A stretch of DNA of 64,000 nucleotides. Source: Betaproteobacteria bacterium. Its GTDB lineage: Bacteria; Pseudomonadota; Gammaproteobacteria; Burkholderiales; Casimicrobiaceae. Positions 42,065-50,206 of the stretch are shown in pieces (within the stretch, counting starts at the first letter, position 1; every line of letters starts with the position of its first letter). A program made the position numbers and the translations under genes. The notes beneath the pieces are model-generated. The model did not search any database and had not been told where the DNA came from. It was given only the letters and a program-made list of their open reading frames with translations. The DNA lies in contig BOKS01000001.1 in assembly GCA_016861105.1 (NCBI GenBank), forward strand, positions 62,001 to 126,000, in the 5' to 3' direction.

Positions 42065-42508
42065 CTACTCGCGCGCGGGGCTGTCGACCCGCTTCACCAT
42101 CAGGTACTTGACGATGTCGTCCGGGAACCCGCGCAGCTCGAAGCGCACCTCGTAGCCGAGGCCGAGGTAGAGCGCAGGCGCCTGGAAGCTGAACGTCTCG
42201 AGGTAGAAGGTCGTGCAGCCGCGTTCGAGCGCTCCATCCTCGAACTGCTGCATCAATCGCCGGCCGATGCCCTGGCGCCGGTGCGCGCGGTCGACCCACA
42301 GCTGCTGCAGCTCGCAGCACTCGCCCCACGTGCGGCCCACCGCGCCGCCGACGACCTCGCCGGTCGGCAGCCGCGCGAAGCACGAGAGGCGCTCGACCTC
42401 GAGCAGCGGCGCCGCCTCGTCGTTGGCGGCGCCGAGGCCGGAATCGACCAGCCGGCCGGCCTCGTGCGGAATGTCGTCGTGGACGGTGAACGTGAGCGTC
42501 GGCTTCAT
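42065..42508 (-). CDS. GNAT-family N-acetyltransferase
   Basis: The 147-residue protein has the acetyl-CoA-binding motif of GNAT enzymes (LQQLWVDRAHRRQGIGRRLM) and the following beta-strand TTFYLETFSFQAPALYLGLG. ATG 42508 gives a full single-domain GNAT. The acceptor is unknown. It is one of six GNAT genes in the minus-strand block 33-57 kb. Confidence 0.85.
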   Translation of the reverse strand: MKPTLTFTVHDDIPHEAGRLVDSGLGAANDEAAPLLEVERLSCFARLPTGEVVGGAVGRTWGECCELQQLWVDRAHRRQGIGRRLMQQFEDGALERGCTTFYLETFSFQAPALYLGLGYEVRFELRGFPDDIVKYLMVKRVDSPARE

Positions 42509-42578
42509 CGTGGCCTCGCGGGGCGTCGGGCGCGATGCGGTCAGTGTAGCGACGAGGGGCGCCCGTGGACACCGCGGA

Positions 42579-43244
42579 TCACGGGGCCGCCGCGTCGGCC
42601 TTCGGCGCGCGGGGCGCGGCCGTGCGCGGGCGGCGCTCGAAGGTCTCGGCCTCGCGGAACGCGAGGATGGCGCGATCGCGCTCGCGCGCGTACGCCTCCG
42701 CGAAGGCCTGCGGGGACGCGTACGGTCCGGCCACGTGCCCGGGGCGCGCCGAGTCGGCGAAGACGTAGTAGCCACCGCCGCGGCGGAAGCCCGCCACCCA
42801 GTGCAGGCGCAGCGTCTCGCCGCCCACGCTGACCGGCGCGAACTCGATCATCAGGTAGTGTGGGCGAAGCCCCGGATCGATGGCGCGCAGCGTCTCCACG
42901 CCGAAGCGGGCGACGTCGACGCACACGCCGGTCGGCGCCGCGAAGAACTCCGCCGGCGTGCGGATCTGCGGCGTCGCGCCGCGTGCGCGCGCCGACGCCG
43001 ACAGCAGCAGCGCGCGCGAGCGGTCGTAGCCGAAGCGCGCGCCGATCCACGCGTTCACGTCCTCGGGCGTGCGCCAGGCGTGCAGCGCGTCCGCGTACGA
43101 CGGCGCATCCACGTACGCGCCCGGGCGCGGCCAGCCGGCCGGCGGCGCGTCCGGCGGCGTCGCGGCTTCGCGCGCAGGTCCGGTCGCGGCGCACGCCCCG
43201 AGCCAGGCGGCGAGGGCGAGCCCGGCGACGCGCGCGCGCGTCAT
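42579..43244 (-). CDS. Lipoprotein with transglutaminase-like domain
   Basis: The 221-residue product has a lipoprotein signal with lipobox LGAC (Cys at about 18). A papain/transglutaminase-like core follows: a cysteine in PTGVCVDVARFG, a histidine in LRLHWVAGFRRGG and an aspartate in YYVFADSARP, in the Cys-His-Asp order of bacterial transglutaminase-like proteins (DUF1460/BTLCP-like). It would sit in the outer membrane or periplasm and may cut or cross-link peptide bonds. The start overlaps the upstream GFA stop (TGATG). Confidence 0.65.
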   Translation of the reverse strand: MTRARVAGLALAAWLGACAATGPAREAATPPDAPPAGWPRPGAYVDAPSYADALHAWRTPEDVNAWIGARFGYDRSRALLLSASARARGATPQIRTPAEFFAAPTGVCVDVARFGVETLRAIDPGLRPHYLMIEFAPVSVGGETLRLHWVAGFRRGGGYYVFADSARPGHVAGPYASPQAFAEAYARERDRAILAFREAETFERRPRTAAPRAPKADAAAP

Positions 43245-43756
43245 CACGCGGGCCCCCTGTCGCGGTCGCGCAGCCTCGCGCGCAGCGCCTCGCGGCGCGC
43301 CTGGCTCGCCGGCGGCCAGTGCTGGCGCAGGTCGTAGTACTCGGGCACCGCGTTGGCGAGCGGCGGCAGCACGACCCACGGCTGCTTCGACGACGTGAAG
43401 ATGTGGATGTCGGGCGGCAGGTGGTCGGGCGCGTCGAGCGTGCCGACGCGCACGAACGCGACCGCGTCGCCGGCGCCGGCGTAGTGGCTCCACACCGCGA
43501 TGCGGCAGCGCGGGCAGCGGACGATCCGCTGGCCGCGGCCGCTCGGCGAGGGGGTGTCGACGGCCTCCGGCGTGCCGTGCAGCAGCGTGACGCGGTCCGC
43601 CTCGATGAGCGCGTTGAGCGCGAACGACGAGCCGGTCTCCCGCTGGCACCAGCGGCAGTGGCAGCAGTGCACGTACAGCGGCGGCGTGTGCATGCGATAG
43701 CGCACTTCACGGCAGTCGCAGCCACCGTCGAGCGGAAAGACCGGGTCGTCGGGCAT
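43244..43756 (-). CDS. GFA-family (glutathione-dependent formaldehyde-activating) protein
   Basis: The 170-residue protein has the GFA zinc-binding pattern: GGCDCREVRY, VHCCHCRWCQRETGSSF and IVRCPRCRIAVWSHY, giving the cysteine pairs of the fold. Proteins with this fold include glutathione-dependent formaldehyde-activating enzymes and uncharacterised paralogues; the substrate is unknown. It overlaps the transglutaminase-like gene by 1 bp, and a second GFA gene lies at 46429. Confidence 0.85.
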   Translation of the reverse strand: MPDDPVFPLDGGCDCREVRYRMHTPPLYVHCCHCRWCQRETGSSFALNALIEADRVTLLHGTPEAVDTPSPSGRGQRIVRCPRCRIAVWSHYAGAGDAVAFVRVGTLDAPDHLPPDIHIFTSSKQPWVVLPPLANAVPEYYDLRQHWPPASQARREALRARLRDRDRGPA

Positions 43757-43890
43757 CGCGTGCAGCGGCAGACGGGAGGACCGCCCATGGTCGCACCGCC
43801 GCCGCGCGGCGTCCATCCTCGGCCGGCGCACCCGGCGGCGGTGCTTCGCGGTCGACGCGACGCTTCGCAGCGCGCCGGCAGCACGTCGGA

Positions 43891-44244
43891 TCAGGCGAGG
43901 AGCAGCGCCAGCGCGACCGCCGCCGGAAGCGCCTGCACGAAGAGGATCGCGCGGCTCGCCGTGACGCCGCCGAAGATCCCCGCGACGATGGCGCAGCCGA
44001 GGAAGAACGCCTTGATCGCCGTGCCGGCGGGACCCAGCGCGAGCCCCCACGCGAGGCCGGCGGCCAGGAAGCCGTTGTAGAGCCCCTGGTTGGCCGCGAG
44101 CACCTTCGACGCGCGCGCCGCCTCCGGCGAGTGCCCGAACACGCGCAGGCCGAGAGGCTTGTCCCAGAGGAACATCTCCAGCACGAGGAAGCCTGCGTGC
44201 AGCAGCGCGACCAGCGCGACGGCGGCGTCGGCGACCGGCGTCAC
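43891..44244 (-). CDS. DUF1304 membrane protein
   Basis: The 117-residue protein has four transmembrane helices and the DUF1304 signatures LHAGFLVLEMFLWDKP, ANQGLYNGFLAAGL and IFGGVTASRAILFVQALPA. Function is unknown. Length and helices are normal for the family. Confidence 0.85.
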   Translation of the reverse strand: MTPVADAAVALVALLHAGFLVLEMFLWDKPLGLRVFGHSPEAARASKVLAANQGLYNGFLAAGLAWGLALGPAGTAIKAFFLGCAIVAGIFGGVTASRAILFVQALPAAVALALLLA

Positions 44245-44281
44245 GCCGCGCCTCCGCGCGCGAGAAGGGGCGCCGAAGTCT

Positions 44282-44704
44282 TCACGGCGCCGGCATGCTG
44301 TGCCACCACAGCCGGCATTCCCGGCACGCGACGGCGTCGAAGGTGGCCTGCAGTACGCCGTCGAGCACCATCCGCGGCAGCGGATCGCCGGGCTTGCGCG
44401 CGACGAGGTTCGTGCCTGTCGACGCTGCCCAGATGCGGAACAGCTCCTCGGAGGCGACCTGGTAGGTGACGTGCCAGTGCGCGATGCCGCCGCCGGGCGT
44501 CGCGGCGAGCACCTCGTAGCTCACGCGGACGTCCTCCTGCAGCTTGACGCGCTGCCAGTATGCGCCGAGCTGCGCGTGACCGCGCTGCTCGGCGAACGGG
44601 GTGTTGCGGTAGACGCCGTCGGGGACGAACAGCGCGCAGAACGCGCGCTCGTCGCGCGCTTCCCACGCGGCCTTGTAGCCGCGCATGAACTCGTCGATGG
44701 TCAT
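44282..44704 (-). CDS. SnoaL-like (NTF2-fold) protein
   Basis: The 140-residue protein has an NTF2-like cone: an N-terminal helix (FMRGYKAAWEARDERAFCAL), LFVPDGVYRNTPFAEQRGHA and a beta sheet ending LWWHSMPA. SnoaL-like proteins include polyketide cyclases and many uncharacterised ligand-binding proteins. Several cysteines cluster near the end (VACREC). The function cannot be assigned. Confidence 0.7.
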   Translation of the reverse strand: MTIDEFMRGYKAAWEARDERAFCALFVPDGVYRNTPFAEQRGHAQLGAYWQRVKLQEDVRVSYEVLAATPGGGIAHWHVTYQVASEELFRIWAASTGTNLVARKPGDPLPRMVLDGVLQATFDAVACRECRLWWHSMPAP

Positions 44705-44768
44705 CGTGACGGATCCTCCGCGCGTCGCGCGGCGTCGGGCCGAGCCTACGCCGGGGTCGCGCCGCTCG

Positions 44769-45335
44769 TCAACGACGGCCACGGCCGCCGGCGTCCGGCC
44801 GCGCCGCGTCGAGACGCCTGACCCAGATCGCGCCGTCGACCGGCGTGCCGTCCGGCGCCAGCGAGTCGTGCGGGATCACGCCGGCGAGCGTCCAGCCGAG
44901 CGCCCGGTAGAGGCGCTCGCTCGCGCTGCCGTGGCGCGTCATCAGCGTCAGCACGGGACGGCTCATGCGGCGCGCTTCGTCCTCGGCCGCGCGCATCAGC
45001 GCCGCCCCGATCCCGCGTGCGCGCGCGCGCCGGTGGACGATCAGCTTGGCCACCTGCGCGCGGTGCGCCTGGAACGCGGCGTGGAGCGGCTGCACCACGA
45101 CCACGCCGGCCACGCCCTCGGCATCCTCCGCGACGATCACCGCGCTGTCCTGTGCGGACGCGGCGAGGTCGCGCCAGTGGCGCGTGGCCTGCTCCGGCGT
45201 CAGGCCGGCGAGGAAGCCAAGCGACGCGCCTTCGGCGACCGCCGCGGCGAGCAGGGCGCCCAGCGCGGCGGCGGCGGCATCGATGGCCTCCGCGTCGAGG
45301 CGTCGCAGCTGCGCCGGCGGGGCGTTCGCGTCCAC
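44769..45335 (-). CDS. GNAT-family N-acetyltransferase
   Basis: The 188-residue GNAT protein has the motif A segment VAKLIVHRRARARGIGAALM and a second half RPVLTLMTRHGSASERLYRA. A GTG at 45335 starts the gene, 7 bp after the phasin-like gene, so it is the last gene of a GFA/VOC/phasin/GNAT unit. The acceptor is unknown. Confidence 0.85.
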   Translation of the reverse strand: MDANAPPAQLRRLDAEAIDAAAAALGALLAAAVAEGASLGFLAGLTPEQATRHWRDLAASAQDSAVIVAEDAEGVAGVVVVQPLHAAFQAHRAQVAKLIVHRRARARGIGAALMRAAEDEARRMSRPVLTLMTRHGSASERLYRALGWTLAGVIPHDSLAPDGTPVDGAIWVRRLDAARPDAGGRGRR

Positions 45336-45342
45336 GCGCGCG

Positions 45343-45741
45343 CTATCGCGCCCGGCGCAGCCGCCTCGCGTTGGCGCGCGCGGTCCGGTGCAGCGGCCGC
45401 AGGCCCTGCCCGAGCACGTCGGCCAGCGCGCCGTCGCGCTGCCTGCGCAGGCGCCGGGCCAGCGACGGCCAGTTCCACGGCGACCACGCCATCGCCGCAC
45501 ACGACCACGCGAAGGCCTGCTGCGCGAGCACCGCCCGCGTCACCATCGCCATCCACGCCTCGGCGAACGCGGCCGGCTTCTCGGCGACCATGCGCGCGAA
45601 CTCGCGCCGGTCGCGCGCGTCGGGCACGGGACCCGACTGCAGCATGCGGGCCGCGCGCAGCGCGATCACCTGCGGGGCAGCGAGCGCGAGGCCCGCGGCG
45701 TGGCGCGTCACGGCGGCGGGTCGGCGGCGGGAACGGGGCAT
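45343..45741 (-). CDS. Phasin-like polyhydroxyalkanoate granule-associated protein
   Basis: The 132-residue protein has the features of short betaproteobacterial phasins: a helix-rich Ala/Arg composition, ALAAPQVIALRAARMLQSGP, DRREFARMVAEKPAAFAEAW and a basic tail (HRTARANARRLRRAR). Phasins coat PHA granules and regulate their size. The match is by composition and motif only, so the call is moderate. ATG 45741 lies 8 bp after the VOC stop. Confidence 0.6.
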   Translation of the reverse strand: MPRSRRRPAAVTRHAAGLALAAPQVIALRAARMLQSGPVPDARDRREFARMVAEKPAAFAEAWMAMVTRAVLAQQAFAWSCAAMAWSPWNWPSLARRLRRQRDGALADVLGQGLRPLHRTARANARRLRRAR

Positions 45742-45748
45742 GGAACGC

Positions 45749-46432
45749 TCAACGAAGGTCGCCGGGGGAAGGGGCCGAGCCGCGCAGCACCAGCGGCAGC
45801 GCGGGGTGGAGGTCGTGCACGACGTCGCCGTCTGCCGCGAAAGCGAGCGCGAGGGCGTGGCTGCCGTCACGATACCCGATCACGCACGCGTCGCGCAGGC
45901 ACCGCGACGCCGCGGAGAGCTGCCCGGCTGCCGGCGTGCACACCTCCACGCGCCGCAGCGAGCGCAAGACGGCCCCGCGGCCGGGCGTCGCGGCTGCAGG
46001 TTGGCGCGGGCGGGGCAGCGCGGGGAGCACGGCGATCAGCGGCTCGGCCAGCGGGACGCCGTCGGCCAGCGCGATGGCGGATCCCGCCGGCAGGTACGCG
46101 GGGCGGTACTCGCGCGCCGCGAACGGCAGCGCTGCACGTTCGTCCATCCTGCGCAGCACGAGGCCGAACGGACTGGCGCCGCCGTCGCGCAGCGTCCACC
46201 GTTCCCACAGCTGCGTGACGCGCGCGCTCGCACCGCGGGCGGCCTTCGCGTCGTCCACCCAGAGGAGCTCGAGGTAGACGTCGTCGAAGAAGAAGCGCCG
46301 GTTCGCGGTGCCCTGCCCGGGGTGCGCGTTGCGCGGCCCTTCGGCGAATCCCCGGCGCAGCAGCGCCTCGGCTTCGGGCGCGCCCGGCGCGCACAGGACG
46401 AACACGTGGTCGAGCTGCAGCGCGCCCGTCAC
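45749..46432 (-). CDS. VOC/glyoxalase-like protein
   Basis: The 227-residue protein opens with a VOC motif (LDHVFVLCAPGAPEAEALLR) and NRRFFFDDVYLELLWVDD, giving one glyoxalase-like half followed by a longer, degenerate second half. It resembles the Glyoxalase-like_domain group (PF13468). GTG 46432 overlaps the GFA stop in GTGA. Function unknown. Confidence 0.7.
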   Translation of the reverse strand: MTGALQLDHVFVLCAPGAPEAEALLRRGFAEGPRNAHPGQGTANRRFFFDDVYLELLWVDDAKAARGASARVTQLWERWTLRDGGASPFGLVLRRMDERAALPFAAREYRPAYLPAGSAIALADGVPLAEPLIAVLPALPRPRQPAAATPGRGAVLRSLRRVEVCTPAAGQLSAASRCLRDACVIGYRDGSHALALAFAADGDVVHDLHPALPLVLRGSAPSPGDLR

Positions 46433-46875
46433 TCCCAGGGGTCCCAGAACGACTGCGGCGGGAACGCGGCGAACTGCGGCAGCCCGTCGGTGATCGTGTG
46501 CCACGGGGCCTTCGAGCCGACGTGGACGTGCACGATCGGCCGCACCAGCGGGTCGTCGTCGAGCGTGCCGGCGGGAACGATGACGTGCGCGCCCGCGTCC
46601 TCCAGCACCGGCACGTTCGAGCCGCAGGTCGCGCAGAACGCGCGCACGTTGCCGGGCGACGACGGATAGCGGGTCACGTTCTCCTCGCCCGCGATCCAGC
46701 GGAAGCGCGTGCCGTCGGCGTGCAGGAAGCTGCCGAATGCCGCCGCGTGCGCCTTGCGGCACATCGCGCAGTGGCAGTGGTTGATGAACCGGGGCACGCC
46801 GTCCAGCTCGTAGCGGACGCGCCCGCAGAGGCAGGAGCCGCGGATCACGGCGACCTCGACGGATCGGGCCGCCAC
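46429..46875 (-). CDS. GFA-family protein
   Basis: The 148-residue protein has the GFA zinc motifs GSCLCGRVRYEL, HCHCAMCRKAHAAAF and VRAFCATCGSNVPV. It is a paralogue of the gene at 43244. It heads the GFA/VOC/phasin/GNAT unit with a 4-bp overlap onto the VOC gene. A GTG three codons before IRGSCLCG is an alternative start. Substrate unknown. Confidence 0.85.
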   Translation of the reverse strand: MAARSVEVAVIRGSCLCGRVRYELDGVPRFINHCHCAMCRKAHAAAFGSFLHADGTRFRWIAGEENVTRYPSSPGNVRAFCATCGSNVPVLEDAGAHVIVPAGTLDDDPLVRPIVHVHVGSKAPWHTITDGLPQFAAFPPQSFWDPWE

Positions 46876-47002
46876 CCGGGCCGGACCGCGCGTGGCGCTC
46901 TCCGCCCCGCGTGCGCCGGCGCGTCGAGGTTCGCGCCGGCGCCCTCCGCGGCCAGCGTCGACGCCGCGGGCACTAAGTCCTCGTCGGGGGGGCGGCGCAC
47001 GG

Positions 47003-47680
47003 TCAGCGCCGCGTGACGACGCGGACCACCGCTTCGGCGTGGTCGACGAAGCCCATGCGCCGGTAGAGCGCCCGGGCGCGCTCGTTGTCGCGCATCACGT
47101 GCAAAAAGGGCGTTTCGCCGCGCGCGAGCTGGCGCCGCACGAGGATGGTCATCAGGCGCCGCGCCCAGCCGCGTCCCTGCCACGCGGGGAGCGTGCACAC
47201 GCCGCTGATCTCGCGCCACGGACCGGCCGACATGCGCTCGCCCGCCATCGCCACCAGCGTCGGGCCGTCGAACACGCCCACGTAGTCGCCCAGCTCGATC
47301 GTGCGCGGCCCGAACGGCCCGGGCCGCGTCGCCGTCGCGAGATCGAGCGCCTGCGCGGCGTGCCCGCGCCCGAGCGCGACGGCCTCCGGCAGCGGGTCGC
47401 CGGGAGGCGGGGGCGCGTCCCACACCATCTTGAACATCGTGGTCTCGACGTCGACGGTCCAGCCGTCGGGCGCGGGGCCCTGCCATCCGTCGGTGTAGAA
47501 GTGCTCGCCGGGCGTGCAGAACGGCGCGAGCGCCGCGAAGTCGGGCTCGCGCTGGTCGGCGAAGCCCAGGATCGGCGAGAAGCCGCGCGCATAGCGGCGC
47601 GCCGTGGCCGTGCCTTCCGCGAAACGCGACTGGCGCCCGGACAGCGCGTGCCACACGACGTTGTCGAGCAGGCGCCTCAC
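47003..47680 (-). CDS. GNAT-family N-acetyltransferase
   Basis: The 225-residue protein is a two-part GNAT protein: an N-terminal half of unknown role and a C-terminal FR47-like acetyltransferase (CTLPAWQGRGWARRLMTIL, then FLHVMRDNERARALYRRMGF). Such proteins acetylate amines or antibiotics; the acceptor is unknown. It stands between the GFA unit and the ferritin-like gene. Confidence 0.82.
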   Translation of the reverse strand: MRRLLDNVVWHALSGRQSRFAEGTATARRYARGFSPILGFADQREPDFAALAPFCTPGEHFYTDGWQGPAPDGWTVDVETTMFKMVWDAPPPPGDPLPEAVALGRGHAAQALDLATATRPGPFGPRTIELGDYVGVFDGPTLVAMAGERMSAGPWREISGVCTLPAWQGRGWARRLMTILVRRQLARGETPFLHVMRDNERARALYRRMGFVDHAEAVVRVVTRR

Positions 47681-47793
47681 GCGCGTGGCGCATCAGCGCT
47701 GCGCCGCACGCTCACGCGAACACGCGTGCGCGACCGGCGGCGCGTGGATCGTGCCGACCGGAGCGCGGGCAGCGTGCGGCACGGGCGTGGCCG

Positions 47794-48084
47794 TCACGGG
47801 TGGTGGGCGATCTCGCCGTCGGTGAACAGGTAGTCCTTCAGCTCCTTGCCGAAGGTCGCGTCGCGGCGGCGGATCCACTCGAGCACCATCGCCGCGTGTT
47901 CCTTCTCCTCGTCGCGATTGTGCTCGAGGATCGCCTTGAGCTCGGGATCGCGGCACGCGTCGGCGCGCTGGTTGTACCAGTCCACCGCCTCCAGCTCCTC
48001 CATCAGCGAGACGATCGCGCGATGCATGTCCCGCGTGGCGTCGGACAGCTCGCCGACGGGCTCGTGGTATCCGACGCTCGACAT
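47794..48084 (-). CDS. Encapsulated-ferritin (EncFtn)-family protein without C-terminal tag
   Basis: The 96-residue protein follows EncFtn of Rhodospirillum rubrum closely: HRAIVSLMEELEAVDWYNQR (Glu29, Glu30, Glu32, Trp36, Tyr37) and RDEEKEHAAMVLEWIRRRDA (Glu60, His63). These include the ferroxidase-centre residues. EncFtn proteins form annular decamers that oxidise Fe(II) and are loaded into encapsulin shells through a C-terminal tag. Here the chain stops after YLFTDGEIAHHP; the extension carrying that tag is absent, and no encapsulin shell gene lies in the window. GAGGA 8 nt before ATG 48084 supports the start. Confidence 0.88.
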   Translation of the reverse strand: MSSVGYHEPVGELSDATRDMHRAIVSLMEELEAVDWYNQRADACRDPELKAILEHNRDEEKEHAAMVLEWIRRRDATFGKELKDYLFTDGEIAHHP

Positions 48085-48162
48085 CCTGTGTCCTCCTCGT
48101 GAGTGCGGCGGCAGGCCGGCCGGCAAGGATGCCACAGCTCCGGGCGGGCCGGCGCGGAGCGG

Positions 48163-48711
48163 TCAGAGCGGGCGCAGCACGCGGCAGGGGTTGCCCGCGG
48201 CGAAGACGCCGTCGGGCACGTCGCGCGTCACCACGCTTCCGGCGCCGACGACCGCGCGCGCGCCGATCGTCACGCCGGCCAGGATCAGCGCGCCGCCGCC
48301 CACCCACACGTCGTCGCCGATGTTGATCGGCCTGCCGTACTCGCGCGCGCGGCGCGCGGGCGCGTCCAGCGGATGCAGGGGCGTCAGGATCTGGACGCCG
48401 GGGCCGAACAGCGCGTGGTCGCCGATGCGGACCTCGCAGACGTCGAGCACCACGCAGTTGAAGTTGAAGAACACGTTCCGGCCGAGGTGCAGGTGCGCGC
48501 CGTAGTCGCAGCGGAACGGCGGCTGGACGTTGGCCGTGTCGCCGCCGCTGCCGAGCAGCTCGCACAGGATGCGGCGCCGCGCCCCGTCGCCCTCCGCCGT
48601 GTCGTCGAGCGCACGGCACAGCGCACGCGCGCGGGCGCGCGCTGCGACCAGGTCCGGGTCCAGGGGGTCGTAGAGCTCGCCCGCGAGCATCCTCTGGCGT
48701 TCGGTGGGCAT
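48163..48711 (-). CDS. Sugar O-acetyltransferase, Maa/LacA type
   Basis: The 182-residue protein has the N-terminal maltose acetyltransferase helix region (MPTERQRMLAGELYDPLDPD) and the left-handed beta-helix hexapeptide repeats (NVFFNFNCVVLDVCEVRIGD, VWVGGGALILAGVTIGARAV, VVTRDVPDG). It acetylates sugars such as maltose or galactosides with acetyl-CoA. Length is full. Single gene between the EncFtn and NUDIX genes. Confidence 0.88.
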   Translation of the reverse strand: MPTERQRMLAGELYDPLDPDLVAARARARALCRALDDTAEGDGARRRILCELLGSGGDTANVQPPFRCDYGAHLHLGRNVFFNFNCVVLDVCEVRIGDHALFGPGVQILTPLHPLDAPARRAREYGRPINIGDDVWVGGGALILAGVTIGARAVVGAGSVVTRDVPDGVFAAGNPCRVLRPL

Positions 48712-48818
48712 CGTTGACGTGGCGGCGGCGGTGGGCGGGTCGTTCGCGCGGCACGCGAACGACGGGTGCGATGCGCAACGTAGCACGACGCGGCGCGGGA
48801 CCGCCCGGCCGGCAAAGG

Positions 48819-49325
48819 TCACGCGGCCGGTGGCCGCCACGTCGGCGGATCGAAGCGGGCGCGCTCGCCGCCGGCGAACGCGGCGTCGAGCATCGGCGCC
48901 ACGTGCGCCTTGCAGGGGAGCACGCGCACCTCGTCGCGGGCGAGGAACCGGGCCTCGAGCGTTTCCACGCCGTCCGGCCGCGGCACGCCGCCCAGCGCGC
49001 GTGCCGCGAACGCCGTGGCGACCCACGAGACCCGGTCGCCGTTCGCGTACGTGCCGGAGCACTGCCGGCCGCCGAACACGCCGACGATGCGCTCCAGTTC
49101 CACGCCGATCCCCGTCTCCTCCCACGTCTCGCGGACGGCCGCGTCGGCCGGCGTCTCGTAGGGCTCGACCATGCCGCCGGGCGTGGTCCACAGGTTGCCC
49201 TCGACGTGGCGCACGAGCAGCACGCGCTTCGCGTCGTCGAAGGCGAGCACCGCGACGGTCGGGATCTCCAGCACGGTGCTGCCGATCAGTGCGCGCAGGT
49301 GCCGGACGTAGTCGGACATCGACAT
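48819..49325 (-). CDS. NUDIX hydrolase
   Basis: The 168-residue protein has a complete Nudix box (GGMVEPYETPADAAVRETWE, then ETGIGVEL) that binds Mg2+ and the diphosphate of nucleoside-diphosphate-X substrates. The C-terminal EARFLARDEVRVLPC segment is common in nucleotide-cleaning members. Two further in-frame ATGs (MSMSDY) follow within three codons; either may be used. Confidence 0.87.
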   Translation of the reverse strand: MSMSDYVRHLRALIGSTVLEIPTVAVLAFDDAKRVLLVRHVEGNLWTTPGGMVEPYETPADAAVRETWEETGIGVELERIVGVFGGRQCSGTYANGDRVSWVATAFAARALGGVPRPDGVETLEARFLARDEVRVLPCKAHVAPMLDAAFAGGERARFDPPTWRPPAA

Positions 49326-49346
49326 CGGGGTCTCCGCCGCGGCCCG

Positions 49347-49607
49347 TCACCGGTGCCCGGGCAGCATCCGCGGCGCCGCCACGTCCACGATCCGGCCGCC
49401 GCTCGCGATCACCAGCACGGCGTCGCCGGACGCGACGTGGCGGAAGACGAGCGACTTCGCGATCTGCCGCACCGCGCAACCGAGCGCGGCCGCGGCGTCC
49501 GCGGCCGTCCGCGCCGACTGCGGAAGCTCGACGATGCGCGACGCCAGGCCGGCCGCCGCCAGCGCGTCGCGGACGCGGCGGGCGGATCGGGGCAGGGCGT
49601 CGTTCAT
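49347..49607 (-). pseudogene. YbaK/EbsC-family aminoacyl-tRNA deacylase, truncated
   Basis: The frame encodes the N-terminal half of a YbaK-type trans-editing deacylase (LPRSARRVRDALAAAGLASR, VELPQSARTAADAAAALGC, VRQIAKSLVFR, VLVIASG). It then ends after 86 residues in an unrelated tail (AAPRMLPGHR), whereas family members have about 155. The C-terminal half of the active-site pocket is gone, and only 21 bp separate the stop from the next gene. Probably a pseudogene by deletion. Confidence 0.72.
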
Positions 49608-49699
49608 CGTGCTCGCGCTCGCGACGTGGCGGCGGGACGCGCCGGCTGCGGCGCGCGCCGACTATACGTCACGTCGCGAGCGCGCGGGGGCGCCGTGCG

Positions 49700-50167
49700 T
49701 CAGCGGTAGCGTGCGGCAGTGATGAACTGGCCGAACGACTCGCACCAGACGACCACGGTGTCGTAGCGCGACGGATCGACGGTGTCGGGCACGGGAACGA
49801 CGAAGTTCTCGAAGGTCCGCACGTCGCCCACGCGCACCATGCGCGGCCTGACCCGCGCGAACGCGGCCTCGGTCTCGACGAACTCCGGCGAGAGGTAGAG
49901 CTTGTAGTCCGGCCCCGGCGCCAGCCGGCCGGCGAGCGCGATGGCGCGCCGGGACACGTGGACCGCGCCCTCGCCCCAGTGCAGCGCGTCGCTGTCGGCG
50001 AGGTCGCGGCGGAACGTGCCGCGCCACTGCGCGGCCTCCGCGACCGCCGCGACCTGCGCTGCCGCCGGCGCGTCGGGCGCCGTGAGGATCGGCAGCGCGT
50101 AGATGCCGAGCGCGAACCCGATGGCCGCGGCCAGCGCGTGGGTCACGACGAGAAGCGGAGCCCTCAT
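49700..50167 (-). CDS. Membrane-anchored DM13-domain protein
   Basis: The 155-residue protein has an N-terminal transmembrane anchor (about 8-30) and a DM13 domain: WRGTFRRDLADSDALHWGEG, YKLYLSPEFVETEAAF and YDTVVVWCESFGQFITAARY. DM13 domains bear a conserved cysteine/tryptophan pair and are proposed to take part in redox reactions at the cell surface. Function here is unknown. Confidence 0.75.
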   Translation of the reverse strand: MRAPLLVVTHALAAAIGFALGIYALPILTAPDAPAAAQVAAVAEAAQWRGTFRRDLADSDALHWGEGAVHVSRRAIALAGRLAPGPDYKLYLSPEFVETEAAFARVRPRMVRVGDVRTFENFVVPVPDTVDPSRYDTVVVWCESFGQFITAARYR

Positions 50168-50206
50168 GCGCGTACTGTCGCGCCCCGGCCCGCGGCCTTA
50201 CGCCCG

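Noticed and set aside
47794-48084. Encapsulin nanocompartment operon
   Set aside because: No shell-protein gene occurs in the window and the EncFtn protein has no cargo tag.
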